64,000 nucleotides of DNA, taken from NCBI GenBank assembly GCA_048500255.1, contig JASNYH010000001.1, positions 868,001 through 932,000 on the forward strand, read 5' to 3'. Origin of the DNA: JAMHWF01 sp048500255. GTDB lineage: Bacteria; Pseudomonadota; Gammaproteobacteria; Burkholderiales; Burkholderiaceae_C. Positions 16,523 through 26,369 of the stretch are shown here, piece after piece. The notes beneath the pieces are model-generated. The model worked only from the letters and a program-made list of their open reading frames with translations, had not been told where the DNA came from and did not search any database. Position 1 is the stretch's first letter. Every line of letters begins with the position of its first letter. Both the position numbers and the translations under genes were made by a program.

Positions 16523-16778
16523 TCACAAGGCGTCCATCGCCTGAACGATGAGTTGCCTGATGTCTCCACGTGCTCGGCGCTGCGGGTCGAGATAGGTGTC
16601 GACCCAGCGGTGACCAGACAAGTCGCCGGAAGCAGGCGGCATCACGTCCCGGCTCAGCGTGCTGACTGCCACCTCGGAGCCACTGACACGGCGCAACCCT
16701 TCGATGACAAGATCGATTTCGGCCAGTACATGCGGGCCACGCAGTACCGCTGATGCCGCCGACACCTTTCACACTCAT
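16523..16778 (-). pseudogene. small hypothetical gene, possibly frameshifted
   Basis: The ATG at 16778 follows a very strong Shine-Dalgarno (GGAGGAGAAAGGC), but its frame soon gives protein-unlike sequence (CTGRNRSCHRRVAPCQW). The frame shifted by one base, open from 16765 to 16523, gives a plausible 80-residue protein tail (VLAEIDLVIEGLRR, SGHRWVDTYLDPQRRARGDI, RQLIVQAMDAL). A one-base frameshift shortly after the start would join the two. Alternatively, translation starts at the GTG at 16765. No family was recognised. It precedes the duplicated-domain lipoprotein by 18 bp on the same strand and shares its lower GC content. Confidence 0.4.
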
Positions 16779-16948
16779 GCCTTTCTCCTCCAGAAGCGCA
16801 TAGCGTGGTCACATCCGCACCGCTCGTGCTATCCCTCCTCGGTGGCCCGCGAAAGAGCGTTCGCCGCGCCCGCCGATCGGCGTACCGCGGCGCGCCCGGC
16901 CGCTTTGCCACAATCACGCACTTCGAACGCTAGACAAGACCAAAGTCC
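16779..16948. other. non-coding gap between hypothetical gene and hss
   Basis: About 170 bp of lower-GC sequence holding the ribosome site of the leftward small gene and the promoter region of hss. No clear promoter, terminator or repeat was recognised. It completes the compositionally distinct patch 15400-16948. Confidence 0.4.
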
Positions 16949-18367
16949 ATGCCCCTCCACGACCGGCACCACCGCTTCGACGGCCGGCTCCTGATGGTCG
17001 GCTTCGGCTGCATCGGCCAGGGCACGCTGCCGCTGCTGCTGCGCCATCTCGAGCTGTCCCCCGACCGCGTCACCATCGTCACGCCCGAGGACGACGGCGC
17101 CGCGATCGCGCGCGAGCACGGCGTGACGCTGCTGCGCGCGCGCGTCACGGCCGACAACCTGCACGAGTTGCTCGGCGCCCGGCTCGGCCCGGGCGACTTC
17201 CTGCTCAACGTGTCGGTCGACGTATCGAGCACGGCGCTGATCGCGCTGGCTCGCAACCGCGGCGCGCTCTACCTCGACACCTGCATCGAGCCCTGGGCCG
17301 GCGGCTACCTCGACGACGCGCTGCCGCCGGCAGCGCGCACCAACCATGCGCTGCGCGAGGCGGCGCTGGCGCTGCGCACGCCGGCGCGCGACGCGCCGAC
17401 GGCCGTCGTGGCGCACGGCGCCAACCCGGGATTGGTGTCGCACTTCGTCAAGCAGGCGCTGCTCGACGTCGCCGCCGCCATCGGCGTCGGCGACGGCGCG
17501 CCCGACACGCGCGCCGGCTGGGCGCGGCTGGCGCAGCAGGTCGGCGTGCGCGTGATCCACGTCGCCGAGCGCGACACACAGGTCGCGGCGCGGCGCAAGG
17601 CGCCGGGCGAGTTCGTCAACACCTGGTCGGTCGACGCCTTCGTCGACGAGGGCCTGCAGCCGGCCGAGCTGGGTTGGGGCAGCCACGAGCGCCACTTCCC
17701 GCCCGACGGCCGGCGCCACGCCGACGGCTCGCGCGCCGCGATCTGGCTGGCGCGCCCCGGCGCATCGACGCGCGTGCGCTCGTGGACGCCGCTGGCCGGC
17801 CCGCAGGTCGGCTGGCTGATCACGCACTCGGAGTCGATCTCGATCGCCGACCAGCTCACCCTCGGCGACCCGGCGGCGCCCGACTACCGCCCGACGGTGC
17901 ACTACGCCTATCACCCCTGCGACGATGCCGTGCTGTCGCTGCACGAACTGGCCGGCCGCCAGTGGCGCCAGCCGCCGCGCGGGCGCGTGCTCAAGGACGA
18001 GATCGTCGCCGGCATCGACGAGCTGGGCGTGCTGCTGATGGGCCCGGCGCGCGGTGCCTACTGGTACGGCTCGCGGCTGTCGATCGACGAGGCGCGCGTG
18101 CGCGCGCCGCACAACAGCGCGACCAGCCTGCAGGTCGCCGCCGCCGTGATGGCCGGCGTCGTGTGGGCGATGAAGAACCCGCAGCGCGACGTCGTCGAGC
18201 CCGACGACCTGCCGTGGGACGAGCTGCTGCGCCTGGCGCGCCCCTACCTCGGCGAGCTGATCGGCGTGTGGACGGACTGGACGCCGCTGGTCGGCCGCGG
18301 CTGGCCCTACGACGAGGACGTCGACGCCGCCGATCCCTGGCAGTTCAGCAACTTCCGCGTGAGTTGA
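16949..18367 (+). CDS. hss: homospermidine synthase
   Basis: 472 residues, the usual length for bacterial homospermidine synthase. The N-terminal Rossmann motif is LMVGFGCIGQGTLPLLLRH (about 14-32). Further family segments are LYLDTCIEPWAGGY (about 108-121), VAHGANPGLVSHFVKQ (near 152-167), WSVDAFVDEGLQPAELGWG (near 224-242) and VLLMGPARGAYWYGS (near 360). The enzyme makes sym-homospermidine from putrescine (and spermidine) with NAD+ in the cytoplasm. The gene stands alone, convergent with the ftsH-like gene. Confidence 0.95.
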   Translation: MPLHDRHHRFDGRLLMVGFGCIGQGTLPLLLRHLELSPDRVTIVTPEDDGAAIAREHGVTLLRARVTADNLHELLGARLGPGDFLLNVSVDVSSTALIALARNRGALYLDTCIEPWAGGYLDDALPPAARTNHALREAALALRTPARDAPTAVVAHGANPGLVSHFVKQALLDVAAAIGVGDGAPDTRAGWARLAQQVGVRVIHVAERDTQVAARRKAPGEFVNTWSVDAFVDEGLQPAELGWGSHERHFPPDGRRHADGSRAAIWLARPGASTRVRSWTPLAGPQVGWLITHSESISIADQLTLGDPAAPDYRPTVHYAYHPCDDAVLSLHELAGRQWRQPPRGRVLKDEIVAGIDELGVLLMGPARGAYWYGSRLSIDEARVRAPHNSATSLQVAAAVMAGVVWAMKNPQRDVVEPDDLPWDELLRLARPYLGELIGVWTDWTPLVGRGWPYDEDVDAADPWQFSNFRVS

Positions 18368-18389
18368 CGCCGCGCCTCGGCGCGCGTCA
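18365..18389. terminator. stem-loop between convergent hss and ftsH genes
   Basis: GACGCCGCGC-CTCG-GCGCGCGTC forms a strong GC stem with one bulged base, spanning both stop codons of the convergent genes. There is no T-tract. It could serve as a bidirectional terminator. Confidence 0.4.
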
Positions 18390-20219
18390 CTCGCGGCGCA
18401 GCGCCGCCGCCAGCTCGCGCAGTGCCGGCTCCTCCAGCGTCTCCTTCTCGAGCAACGCGCGAGCGCCGCGCTCGAGCACGTCGCGGTTGGCGGCCAGTGT
18501 CGCCGTCGCGCGCGCGAGGCCGGCCGCCACGACGGCGCGGATCGCGGCGTCGATGCGCTGCAGCGTTTCCTGCGACAACGCCGGCGCGCCGGGCGCCGCA
18601 TAGCCGGGCGGCGCGTCGAGCAGTTGCTGGCGCCTCGGCTCCCAGGCCACGTCGCCGAGCGACTCGTCCATGCCGTAGCGCGTGACCATGTCGCGCGCGA
18701 TGTCGGTGGCGCGCGCCAGGTCGTCGACGGCACCGGTCGACAGCTCGCCGAACACGAGCTTCTCGGCGGCGCGCCCGGCCAGCAGCACGGCGACCTTGCG
18801 CTCGAGCTCGCCGCGCGTCATCAGGTAGCGGTCCTCGGTCGGACGCTGCAGCGTGTAGCCGAGTGCGCCGATGCCGCGCGGAATGATCGACACCTTGTGC
18901 ACCGCGTCGGCGCCCGGCGTCGCGAGCGCCACCAGCGCGTGGCCCATCTCGTGGTAAGCCACTGCCTCGCGCTCCTTCGGGTTGAGCACGCGGTTGCGCC
19001 GCTCGAGGCCGGCGACGATGCGCTCGAGCGCCGCCGTGAAGTCGGCCATTGCGACGCGCTCGGCCTGGCGCCGCGTCGCCGCGAGCGCCGCCTCGTTGAC
19101 CAGGTTGGCGAGGTCGGCACCGCTGAAGCCGGGCGTCATCGCGGCCACGGCGTCGAGGTCGACGGCGGGGTCGAGCGTGATGCGGCGCACGTGCACGCGC
19201 AGGATGTCGGCGCGGCCCTTGCGGTCGGGCCGGTCGACGAGCACCTGGCGGTCGAAGCGGCCGGCGCGCAGCAGCGCGGCGTCGAGGATCTCGGGGCGGT
19301 TCGTCGCGGCGAGGATGATCAGGCCGACCGAGGGGTCGAAGCCGTCCATCTCGGCGAGCAGCTGGTTGAGCGTCTGTTCCTTCTCGTCGTGGCCACCCAG
19401 GCCGGGGAAGGCGCCGCGTGCGCGGCCGAGCGCGTCGAGTTCGTCGATGAAGATGATGGCCGGCGCCTTGGCACGCGCCTGCTCGAACAGGTCGCGCACG
19501 CGCGCCGCGCCGACGCCGACGAACATCTCGACGAACTCGCTGCCCGAGATCGAGTGGAACGGCACGCCGGCCTCGCCGGCGACGGCGCGCGCCAGCAGCG
19601 TCTTGCCGGTGCCCGGCGGCCCGACGAGCAGCACGCCCTTGGGGATGCGCGCGCCCAGCCGCCCGTACTCCTGCGGGTGCTTGAGGAAGTCGACGACTTC
19701 GGCCAGCTCCTGCTTGGCCTCGTCGACGCCGGCCACGTCGGCGAAGGTGACGCCGGTGTCGCGCTCGACGTAGACCTTGGCGCGGCTCTTGCCGATCGAC
19801 ATGAAGCCGCCCATGCCGCCCAGGCCGCCCTGCTTCTCGGCGAAGCGGCGCACGAGGAAGAACCACACGCCGAAGAAGACGAGCGCCGGCAGCACCCACG
19901 ACAGCACGTCGCGCAGCCAGGTGCTCTCGACGACACGCGCGTACGGCACGTCGTAGCGGCCGAGCCGCTCGGCGAGATCGGGCTCGACGCGCGTGGCCAC
20001 CAGCGTCGTCTTGCGGCCCTCGGGCGTCTTCAGCCGGCCGGTGATGCGCTGGTCCGACACCGTCACCTCGGCGATGCGGCCGTCGGCGAGCGCGCGCTCG
20101 AACTCGCTGTACGGCACGGCCTCGAGCGTCGTCGCGCTGCGCCAGGCGTCCTGCACGAACAGCAGCGCAAGCAGCGCGATCAGCCAATAACCGGCATTCC
20201 AGGTGTGCTTCTTGTCCAA
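18387..20219 (-). CDS. ftsH: FtsH-type ATP-dependent zinc metalloprotease
   Basis: 610 residues from a TTG at 20219, chosen because GGGAGG lies 8 nt upstream and the protein then begins with DKKHTWNAGYWLI as in FtsH proteins. Two transmembrane helices (about 10-22 and 105-122) flank the periplasmic segment. The AAA domain has Walker A (VGPPGTGKT), Walker B (IIFIDELDALG) and the second region of homology (ATNRPEILDAALLRAGRFDR). The protease zinc site is H423-E-M-G-H427. It degrades membrane and regulatory proteins. It is not beside rrmJ/folP, so it is probably a second, accessory FtsH; it carries GLGGHDEKEQTLNQLL, as usual. Confidence 0.93.
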   Translation of the reverse strand: MDKKHTWNAGYWLIALLALLFVQDAWRSATTLEAVPYSEFERALADGRIAEVTVSDQRITGRLKTPEGRKTTLVATRVEPDLAERLGRYDVPYARVVESTWLRDVLSWVLPALVFFGVWFFLVRRFAEKQGGLGGMGGFMSIGKSRAKVYVERDTGVTFADVAGVDEAKQELAEVVDFLKHPQEYGRLGARIPKGVLLVGPPGTGKTLLARAVAGEAGVPFHSISGSEFVEMFVGVGAARVRDLFEQARAKAPAIIFIDELDALGRARGAFPGLGGHDEKEQTLNQLLAEMDGFDPSVGLIILAATNRPEILDAALLRAGRFDRQVLVDRPDRKGRADILRVHVRRITLDPAVDLDAVAAMTPGFSGADLANLVNEAALAATRRQAERVAMADFTAALERIVAGLERRNRVLNPKEREAVAYHEMGHALVALATPGADAVHKVSIIPRGIGALGYTLQRPTEDRYLMTRGELERKVAVLLAGRAAEKLVFGELSTGAVDDLARATDIARDMVTRYGMDESLGDVAWEPRRQQLLDAPPGYAAPGAPALSQETLQRIDAAIRAVVAAGLARATATLAANRDVLERGARALLEKETLEEPALRELAAALRRE

Positions 20220-20427
20220 GTGACCAGCCTCCCGCCGGCGCAGCATAGCGCTCGCGCGGCCAACGCCCCCGGCGGCGTGATGGAGTTCGCAGCCGCGGCA
20301 GCATTGGGAACGGAACGTGCCGGCGCTGCGCTTAGAGTTTTTCGTGTTGCACCGCGAGAGAGTCTTTCCCGGACGGAGCGTGACCGTGGCAGAAGTTGGG
20401 GCCGCCCGGCCAAGGAGAGACAGCGCG
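20220..20427. other. divergent intergenic region ftsH / HD-GYP regulator
   Basis: About 208 bp containing the ribosome sites of both divergent genes (GGGAGG for ftsH, AAGGAG for the regulator). An open frame upstream of 20428 reads through part of it without protein-like sequence. No operator or repeat was recognised. Confidence 0.4.
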
Positions 20428-21555
20428 GTGCTGCATCGGCAAACCATCCTGATCGTCGACGACAGTCCCGAGAACCTGACGGTGCTCGGCGAGCTGCTGG
20501 CACAGCACTATCGCGTGCGCGCCGCCGCCTCGGGCCCGCGCGCGCTGCAGCTGGCAGCGCAGGACCCGCCGCCCGACATGATCCTGCTCGACGTGATGAT
20601 GCCGGCGATGAACGGCTACGAGGTGCTCGAGCGGCTGCGCGACGCGCCCGCCACGCGCGACATCCCCGTCATCTTCACGACGGCGATGTCAGCCACCGAC
20701 GACGAGCACCGCGGCCTGGTGCTCGGTGCCGTCGACTACATCACCAAGCCGCTGCGCCCGGCGATCGTGCTGGCGCGCGTGCGCACCCACCTCGAGCTCA
20801 AGCGCGCGCGCGACCGTCTGCGCCGCGACAACGACGCGCTCGAGGCCGAGGTCGCGCAGCGCGTGCACGAGACGCAGGTCATCCAGGAGGTGACGATCCG
20901 CGCGCTGGCGCGGCTGGCCGAGACGCGCGACAACGAGACCGGCGACCACATCCTGCGCACCCAGCGCTACGTCGAGACGCTGGCGCGCCGGCTCGCGCAC
21001 CATGCGCGCTATGCGGTCGAGCTCGACGAGCACGCCATCTCGCTGATGGCGAAGTCGGCGCCGCTGCACGACATCGGCAAGGTCGGCATCCCCGACCACA
21101 TCCTGCTCAAGCCGGGCAAGCTGACGCCCGACGAGTGGCGCGTGATGAAGACGCACGCCGCCATCGGTGCCGATGCGATCGGCCGCGCCGAGGCCGATGC
21201 GCACGAACACGTGCCCTTCCTCTCCTACGCCAAGCAGATCGCGCGCCACCACCACGAGCGCTGGGACGGCTCCGGCTATCCGGACGGCCTGTGCGGCGAC
21301 GCCATCCCGCTGGCCGCGCGCATCATGGCGCTGGCCGATGTGTTCGACGCGCTGATCTCGCGCCGCGTCTACAAGGCGCCGATGTCGTTCGACGAAGTCC
21401 GCGGCGTGATGGCGGCCGGGCGCGCGCGCCAGTTCGACCCCGACATGCTCGATGTCTTTCTCGCGCACTACGACGAGTTCTGCGACATCGCGCGCCGCCA
21501 TCCCGACGACGGCGCGGGCGGCGACGCCGCCATCGTCGGCGCCGCCGCGGGCTGA
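20428..21555 (+). CDS. response regulator with HD-GYP domain (cyclic-di-GMP phosphodiesterase)
   Basis: 375 residues from the GTG at 20428, which has AAGGAGAG 8 nt upstream; the frame is open to 20317. The receiver domain has D55 (MILLDVMMP) and KPLRP. A coiled linker (about 120-150) leads to an HD-GYP domain: HD pair H214-D215 (PLHDIGKVGIPDHILLKPG), then HHHERWDGSGYPDGL with an intact GYP. Such proteins hydrolyse c-di-GMP (RpfG-like) under control of a histidine kinase. The hybrid kinase begins 17 bp downstream, so the two form an operon and probably a signalling pair. Confidence 0.92.
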   Translation: MLHRQTILIVDDSPENLTVLGELLAQHYRVRAAASGPRALQLAAQDPPPDMILLDVMMPAMNGYEVLERLRDAPATRDIPVIFTTAMSATDDEHRGLVLGAVDYITKPLRPAIVLARVRTHLELKRARDRLRRDNDALEAEVAQRVHETQVIQEVTIRALARLAETRDNETGDHILRTQRYVETLARRLAHHARYAVELDEHAISLMAKSAPLHDIGKVGIPDHILLKPGKLTPDEWRVMKTHAAIGADAIGRAEADAHEHVPFLSYAKQIARHHHERWDGSGYPDGLCGDAIPLAARIMALADVFDALISRRVYKAPMSFDEVRGVMAAGRARQFDPDMLDVFLAHYDEFCDIARRHPDDGAGGDAAIVGAAAG

Positions 21556-21572
21556 CCGCAGGAGCGCCGCGC

Positions 21573-24500
21573 GTGGTCGCTTCCCCGGTCTACCGTGTTC
21601 GCACTGCCGTGCTGGCGCGACGCGTCGCGCTCGTCTACGCGCTGACCGGCGCGCTGTGGATCCTCGGCTCGGACTGGCTGCTCGCGCAGCTCGTGCAGGA
21701 CCCGGTGTGGCTGGTGCGCGCCAGCGCCGTCAAGGGCTGGCTCTTCGTCGCCGCCACCGCCGTGCTGCTGTACATCGCCGTGCGCGCGCTGGGCGCGCGG
21801 CGCGCGGCGCCCGTCGCGGCGCCCGAGCCTCGCTGGCAGCGCGCCGCCTGGTGGATCGGCAGCGGCGCGATCGTGCTCGTGACGGCCGCCGCGCTGCGCT
21901 ACGACTACGTCGAACGCTACGCCGGGCAGGCGGTGCAGGTCGAGTCGATCGGCGCTCTGCGCGCGACGCAGATCGAGAGCTGGCTCGCCGACCGCCACGC
22001 GTCGGCACGCTTCGTCAGCACGAGCCCGCTGTGGGCGTCGCTCTACGATCGCCACGTCGACGGCGACGCCGACGCGCTGGCGCAGCTGATGTCGCGCGTC
22101 GGCTCCCTGCGGCGCAGCTTCGGCTATGCGTCGGCGATGGTCGTCTCCGACGGCGAGCGCATCGTCGCCGTCGACGGCGCCGACGCCGGCCCCTTGCTTG
22201 CACCGCTGCGCGATGCGGTGCGCAGCGCGCTGCACGGCGGCCTGATCCGGCAGACCGGCCTGTACGGCGACGAGCCGACGGGCGGCCCATGGATCGACAT
22301 CGTCGCGCCGCTCCCGGCGCGCGAGGCGCCGGCACGTGCCGTCGTCGTTCTGCGCATCGACGCGCACGACTTCCTGCTGCCCGCGCTGCAGAACTGGCCC
22401 GTGCCGTTGAACGGGGCGTCGATGCTGCTGGTGCAGCGCAGGGGCGACGACCTCGTCGGCCACTGGGGGCGCAAGCCGCTGCCGCTGGCCACGGCCGACG
22501 TGCTTGCCGCCTCGGCGATCCGCGGCGAGACGGCGTTCGGCCGCGCCGTCGTCGGACGCGACTTTCGCGCGCGGAAGGTGCTCGGCGCCGTGCGGCCGAT
22601 CGCCGGCAGCGATCTGTTCCTCGTCGCCAAGGTCGACTTCGCCGAAGTGCAGGGCCAGGCGCTGACCAACGCCGTGTGGATCGCCGGCGGCGGCGCGCTG
22701 GCGCTGCTGGCCACCGCCGTGGCGGCCGTGCTGTCGCGCGAGCGGCGTGCGCTGGCAGCGGCGCGCGCCGAGCAGGCCGTGCTCGACGAACGGCTGCGCG
22801 CCAGCGGCCTCACCGCCGCCGTCGCCGAGAGCTCGGCCGACGCCATCTTCGCCAAGGATCTCGACGGGCGCTACGTGATGTGCAACCGCGAGGCGGCGCG
22901 ACTGCTCGGGCGCAGCGTCGACGACGTGCTCGGCGCGACGGACGACGAGCTGTTCCCGCCCGCGCAGGCGGCGACGCTGCGTTCGGACGATGCGCGCGTC
23001 GTCGCCGAGCGCCGCGGCAACGTCCACGAGGACGTGCTGTCGACGGCCGACGGCACGCTGACGCTGCTGACGACGAAGGGGCCGCTGGTCGACGAGCGCG
23101 GCGAGATCGCCGGCGTGTACGGCATTTCGCGCGACATCACGCAGCGCAAGCACGACGAGCAGGCGCTGCGCGACGCCTCGCAGATGGTGCAGGCGGTCGC
23201 CGACTCGCTGCACTACCACATGGCCGTGCTCGATGCGCGCGGCGTCATCGTCGCCGTCAACGCCGCGTGGCGCCGCTACGCCGACGACAACGGCGCCGAC
23301 AGCGGGCCGGCCGCGCTGGCCACCGGCATCGGCGCGGACTACATCGCGGTCTGCCGCAACGCGCGCGGGCCCGACAGCGAGGGTGCGGCCGAGGTCGCCG
23401 ACGCCCTCGGGGCCGTGCTGCAGGGCCGACTCGACTACTACCGCCACGAGTACCCCTGCCACCGCGGCGGCGAACAGCACTGGTATCTGATGCACCTGAC
23501 GCCGCTGCGCACCGACGCCGGCGGCGCCGTCGTCGTGCACGCCGACGTGACACAGCGCCACCTCGCCGAGGACGCGCTGCGCGAGCGCGAGGCGCACTAT
23601 CGCTCGATGATCACGGCGCTCGACGAGGGCATCCTCGTCTTCGGCCCCGACGGCGGCGTGCAGGCGGCGAACGCGCAGGCCGAGCGCTTCCTCGGCGCCG
23701 ACCTGCACGCGCTGCAGCAGGCCGACGTGCTGCAGCGCTGGCAACCGGTGGGCGCCGACGGCAGGCCGCTCGAGCGCGCCGAGCTGCCCTTCATGCGCAC
23801 GCTGCGCGACGGCGAGCCGGTGCGCGACGAGCTGATCGGCGTGACGACGCCGCGCCGCGGGCTGCGCTGGCTGTCGGTCAACGTCGAGCCGGTGCGCGAC
23901 GGCGGCACCGACGGCGTGGTGACGGCCGTCGTCGCCTCGTTCAGCGACATCACGGACCGCTACGCCGCCGAGACCCAGTTGCGCAAGCTGTCGCTGGCCG
24001 TCGAGCAGAGCCCGATCGGCATCGTCGTCGAGGGCACCGACGGGCGCATCGAATACGTCAACGAGGCCTACACCCACATCAGCGGCTGGTCGCGCGGCGA
24101 GTCGGTCGGCGCGCTGCGCGACAGGCTCGAGCCCGAGCGCGGCCCCCCCGGGCGCATCGCGCAGATGCACGCGGCGCTCGAGCGCGGCGAGACATGGAGC
24201 GGCGAGTTCACCAACACGCGCCGCAGCGGCGAACGCTACGACGAGTTCGTGCACGCCGCGCCGATCCGCCAGAGCGACGGGCGCATCACGCACCGCCTGA
24301 CGATTCGCGAGGACATCACGCAGCACAAGCGCATCGGCGAGGAGCTCGACCGCCACCGCCACCGGCTGCAGGAGCTGGTGGCCGAACGCACGCGCCAGCT
24401 CGTCGCGAGCGAGGAACGGCTGCAGCAGGCGAATGCCGAGCTGCTGCTGTCGCGCGACCGCGCCGAGGCCGCCAACCGCGCCAAGAGCGCCTTCCTCGCC

Positions 24501-26369
24501 AACATGAGCCACGAGATCCGCACGCCGATGAACGCCATCGTCGGGCTGGCCTGGCTGCTGCGCCGCGACGCCGTCGAGCCGTTGGCCGCCGAGCGCCTGG
24601 ACAAGCTGACGGAAGGCGCGAATCACCTGCTGCAGGTGCTCAACGACATCCTCGACCTGTCGAAGATCGAGGCCGGCCGCTTCGAGCTCGAGCACACCGA
24701 CTTCTCGCTGACGGCGGTGCTGGCGCGCTGCCGCGCGCTCGTCGCCGACCGCGCTGCCGCCAAGGGCCTCTCGCTCGACGTCGATGTCGAGCCGGGCGTG
24801 CCCGACGCGCTGCGCGGCGACCCGACGCGGCTGCTGCAGGCGTTGCTCAACCTGATGAGCAACGCCGTCAAGTTCACCGAGCACGGCGGCGTGGCGCTGC
24901 GCGTCGAACCGGTCGAGCCGGTCGAGCACGACGAACGCCGCGTGCGCGCACGCTTTCGCGTGCGCGACACCGGCATCGGCATCGCGCCCGACACGCTGGA
25001 GCGGCTGTTCGAGGCCTTCTCGCAGGGCGACACGTCGACGACACGGCGCTTCGGCGGCACCGGCCTGGGCCTCACGATCACGCAGCGTCTGGCGGCGATG
25101 ATGGGCGGGCAGGTCGGCGTGACGAGCGAGCCCGGCGTCGGCAGCGAGTTCTGGTTCACGGCCGAGCTCGCGCTCGGTGCGCCGGGCGCCGCCGAAGCGG
25201 CGCCGCTGCCGCCGCCGCCCACCGATGCCGACGCCGAGGCCGCGCTGCGCGCGCGCTCGGCCGGCGCGCTGCTGCTGCTCGCCGAGGACAACCCGGTCAA
25301 CCAGGACGTCGCCTGCGAGATCCTGCGCTCGGCCGGCCTGCGCGTCGACGTCGCCGCCGACGGCGCCGAGGCCGTGCGGCGCGTCGGCGAGCGCGACTAC
25401 GACCTCGTGCTGATGGACATGCAGATGCCGATGCTCGACGGCCTCGAGGCGACACGGCGCATCCGCGCCCTGCCCGGCCGCGCCGAGCTGCCGATCGTCG
25501 CGATGACGGCCAACGCTTTCGGCGAGGACCGCGAGGCCTGCCTCGCCGCCGGCATGAACGATCACGTCGCCAAGCCCGTCGATCCGGGCCAGCTCTATGC
25601 AGCGCTGCTTCGCTGGCTACCGCCTCGGGCGGGCGGCGCGGCGGTGCGCGGCAGCGATGCCGACGACGCCGCGGCGGCGCAGACCGCGGGCGGATCGCGA
25701 CTCGGTGCGCTGCCCGCCGATGCCCTGCCGTGCCTCGGCCCCGGCGCCGCGCCGCCGCCCGGGCACGACGACAACGCGCTGCCGCCGATCGAGGGCATCG
25801 ACCCGCGCATCGCGCTGCGCTACGTCGGCGGGCGCGCCGACATCCTGCGCCGCGTGCTGCGCCAGTTCGCTCTGCACTACGCCGACGCCCTGGCCGACCT
25901 GCCGCTGCGCGTCGCGGCCGGCGACACGGCGGCAGCGCGCGCCGCCGCCCACTCCGTCAAGGGCGCCTCGGCAACGATCGGCGCGACGCATGCACCGGCG
26001 CTGGCCGAGGCACTCGAACGCGCGCTCGAGCGCGAGCGCCCGCGCGTCGAGCTCGACGCCGCCGCGGCGGCATTGCAGCGCGAAGTCGCGCTGCTCGTCG
26101 CGCGCATCGGCGAGCGGCTGCAGCAGGCAGACACGCTGCCTGCCGCACTCGACGATGAAATCGACACGCCCCCGGGGTCCGACGCCTTCGCCCGCCTGGA
26201 GCGCCTCGTCGCCGACGCCGACTACCGCTCGATGGCCGAGTTCCGCCGCCGCGCCGCGGCGCTGCGCCACCGGCACGGCGACGCCGGCGTCGCCGCGCTG
26301 CAGTCAGCGCTGCGTGCCTACGACTACGAGCGCGCGCTGGTGCTGCTGCGGTCGCTGCGGGGCGGCTGA
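21573..26369 (+). CDS. large membrane hybrid histidine kinase (multi-PAS, HisKA, HATPase, receiver, HPt)
   Basis: 1598 residues; GTG start with CAGGAG upstream. Three hydrophobic segments lie in the first 110 residues (ALTGALWILGSDWLLAQL, WLFVAATAVLLYIAVRAL, WWIGSGAIVLVTAAAL). A large periplasmic sensor (about 110-365) and a fourth helix (about 370-390) follow. Four PAS-type domains span about 410-930. HisKA has H980 (FLANMSHEIRTPMNAIVGL), followed by the HATPase (GTGLGLTI), a receiver with D1282 (LVLMDMQMP) and a C-terminal HPt with H1460 (HSVKGASATIG). It is a BarA/phosphorelay-type kinase. The HPt can hand the phosphoryl group to the HD-GYP regulator upstream. Confidence 0.93.
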   Translation: MVASPVYRVRTAVLARRVALVYALTGALWILGSDWLLAQLVQDPVWLVRASAVKGWLFVAATAVLLYIAVRALGARRAAPVAAPEPRWQRAAWWIGSGAIVLVTAAALRYDYVERYAGQAVQVESIGALRATQIESWLADRHASARFVSTSPLWASLYDRHVDGDADALAQLMSRVGSLRRSFGYASAMVVSDGERIVAVDGADAGPLLAPLRDAVRSALHGGLIRQTGLYGDEPTGGPWIDIVAPLPAREAPARAVVVLRIDAHDFLLPALQNWPVPLNGASMLLVQRRGDDLVGHWGRKPLPLATADVLAASAIRGETAFGRAVVGRDFRARKVLGAVRPIAGSDLFLVAKVDFAEVQGQALTNAVWIAGGGALALLATAVAAVLSRERRALAAARAEQAVLDERLRASGLTAAVAESSADAIFAKDLDGRYVMCNREAARLLGRSVDDVLGATDDELFPPAQAATLRSDDARVVAERRGNVHEDVLSTADGTLTLLTTKGPLVDERGEIAGVYGISRDITQRKHDEQALRDASQMVQAVADSLHYHMAVLDARGVIVAVNAAWRRYADDNGADSGPAALATGIGADYIAVCRNARGPDSEGAAEVADALGAVLQGRLDYYRHEYPCHRGGEQHWYLMHLTPLRTDAGGAVVVHADVTQRHLAEDALREREAHYRSMITALDEGILVFGPDGGVQAANAQAERFLGADLHALQQADVLQRWQPVGADGRPLERAELPFMRTLRDGEPVRDELIGVTTPRRGLRWLSVNVEPVRDGGTDGVVTAVVASFSDITDRYAAETQLRKLSLAVEQSPIGIVVEGTDGRIEYVNEAYTHISGWSRGESVGALRDRLEPERGPPGRIAQMHAALERGETWSGEFTNTRRSGERYDEFVHAAPIRQSDGRITHRLTIREDITQHKRIGEELDRHRHRLQELVAERTRQLVASEERLQQANAELLLSRDRAEAANRAKSAFLANMSHEIRTPMNAIVGLAWLLRRDAVEPLAAERLDKLTEGANHLLQVLNDILDLSKIEAGRFELEHTDFSLTAVLARCRALVADRAAAKGLSLDVDVEPGVPDALRGDPTRLLQALLNLMSNAVKFTEHGGVALRVEPVEPVEHDERRVRARFRVRDTGIGIAPDTLERLFEAFSQGDTSTTRRFGGTGLGLTITQRLAAMMGGQVGVTSEPGVGSEFWFTAELALGAPGAAEAAPLPPPPTDADAEAALRARSAGALLLLAEDNPVNQDVACEILRSAGLRVDVAADGAEAVRRVGERDYDLVLMDMQMPMLDGLEATRRIRALPGRAELPIVAMTANAFGEDREACLAAGMNDHVAKPVDPGQLYAALLRWLPPRAGGAAVRGSDADDAAAAQTAGGSRLGALPADALPCLGPGAAPPPGHDDNALPPIEGIDPRIALRYVGGRADILRRVLRQFALHYADALADLPLRVAAGDTAAARAAAHSVKGASATIGATHAPALAEALERALERERPRVELDAAAAALQREVALLVARIGERLQQADTLPAALDDEIDTPPGSDAFARLERLVADADYRSMAEFRRRAAALRHRHGDAGVAALQSALRAYDYERALVLLRSLRGG

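Noticed and set aside
21468..25565. Very long open frame on the minus strand opposite the hybrid kinase (1365 codons).
   Set aside because: It is antisense to a kinase with intact HisKA, receiver and HPt motifs. The antisense product is an Arg/His/Gln/Asp-rich low-complexity shadow typical of codon bias at very high GC.
26324..26369. The 46-bp convergent overlap of kinase and LysR genes as evidence that one reading is wrong.
   Set aside because: Both proteins have complete family-typical cores; only the poorly conserved LysR tail lies in the overlap, so a modest tail extension explains it.
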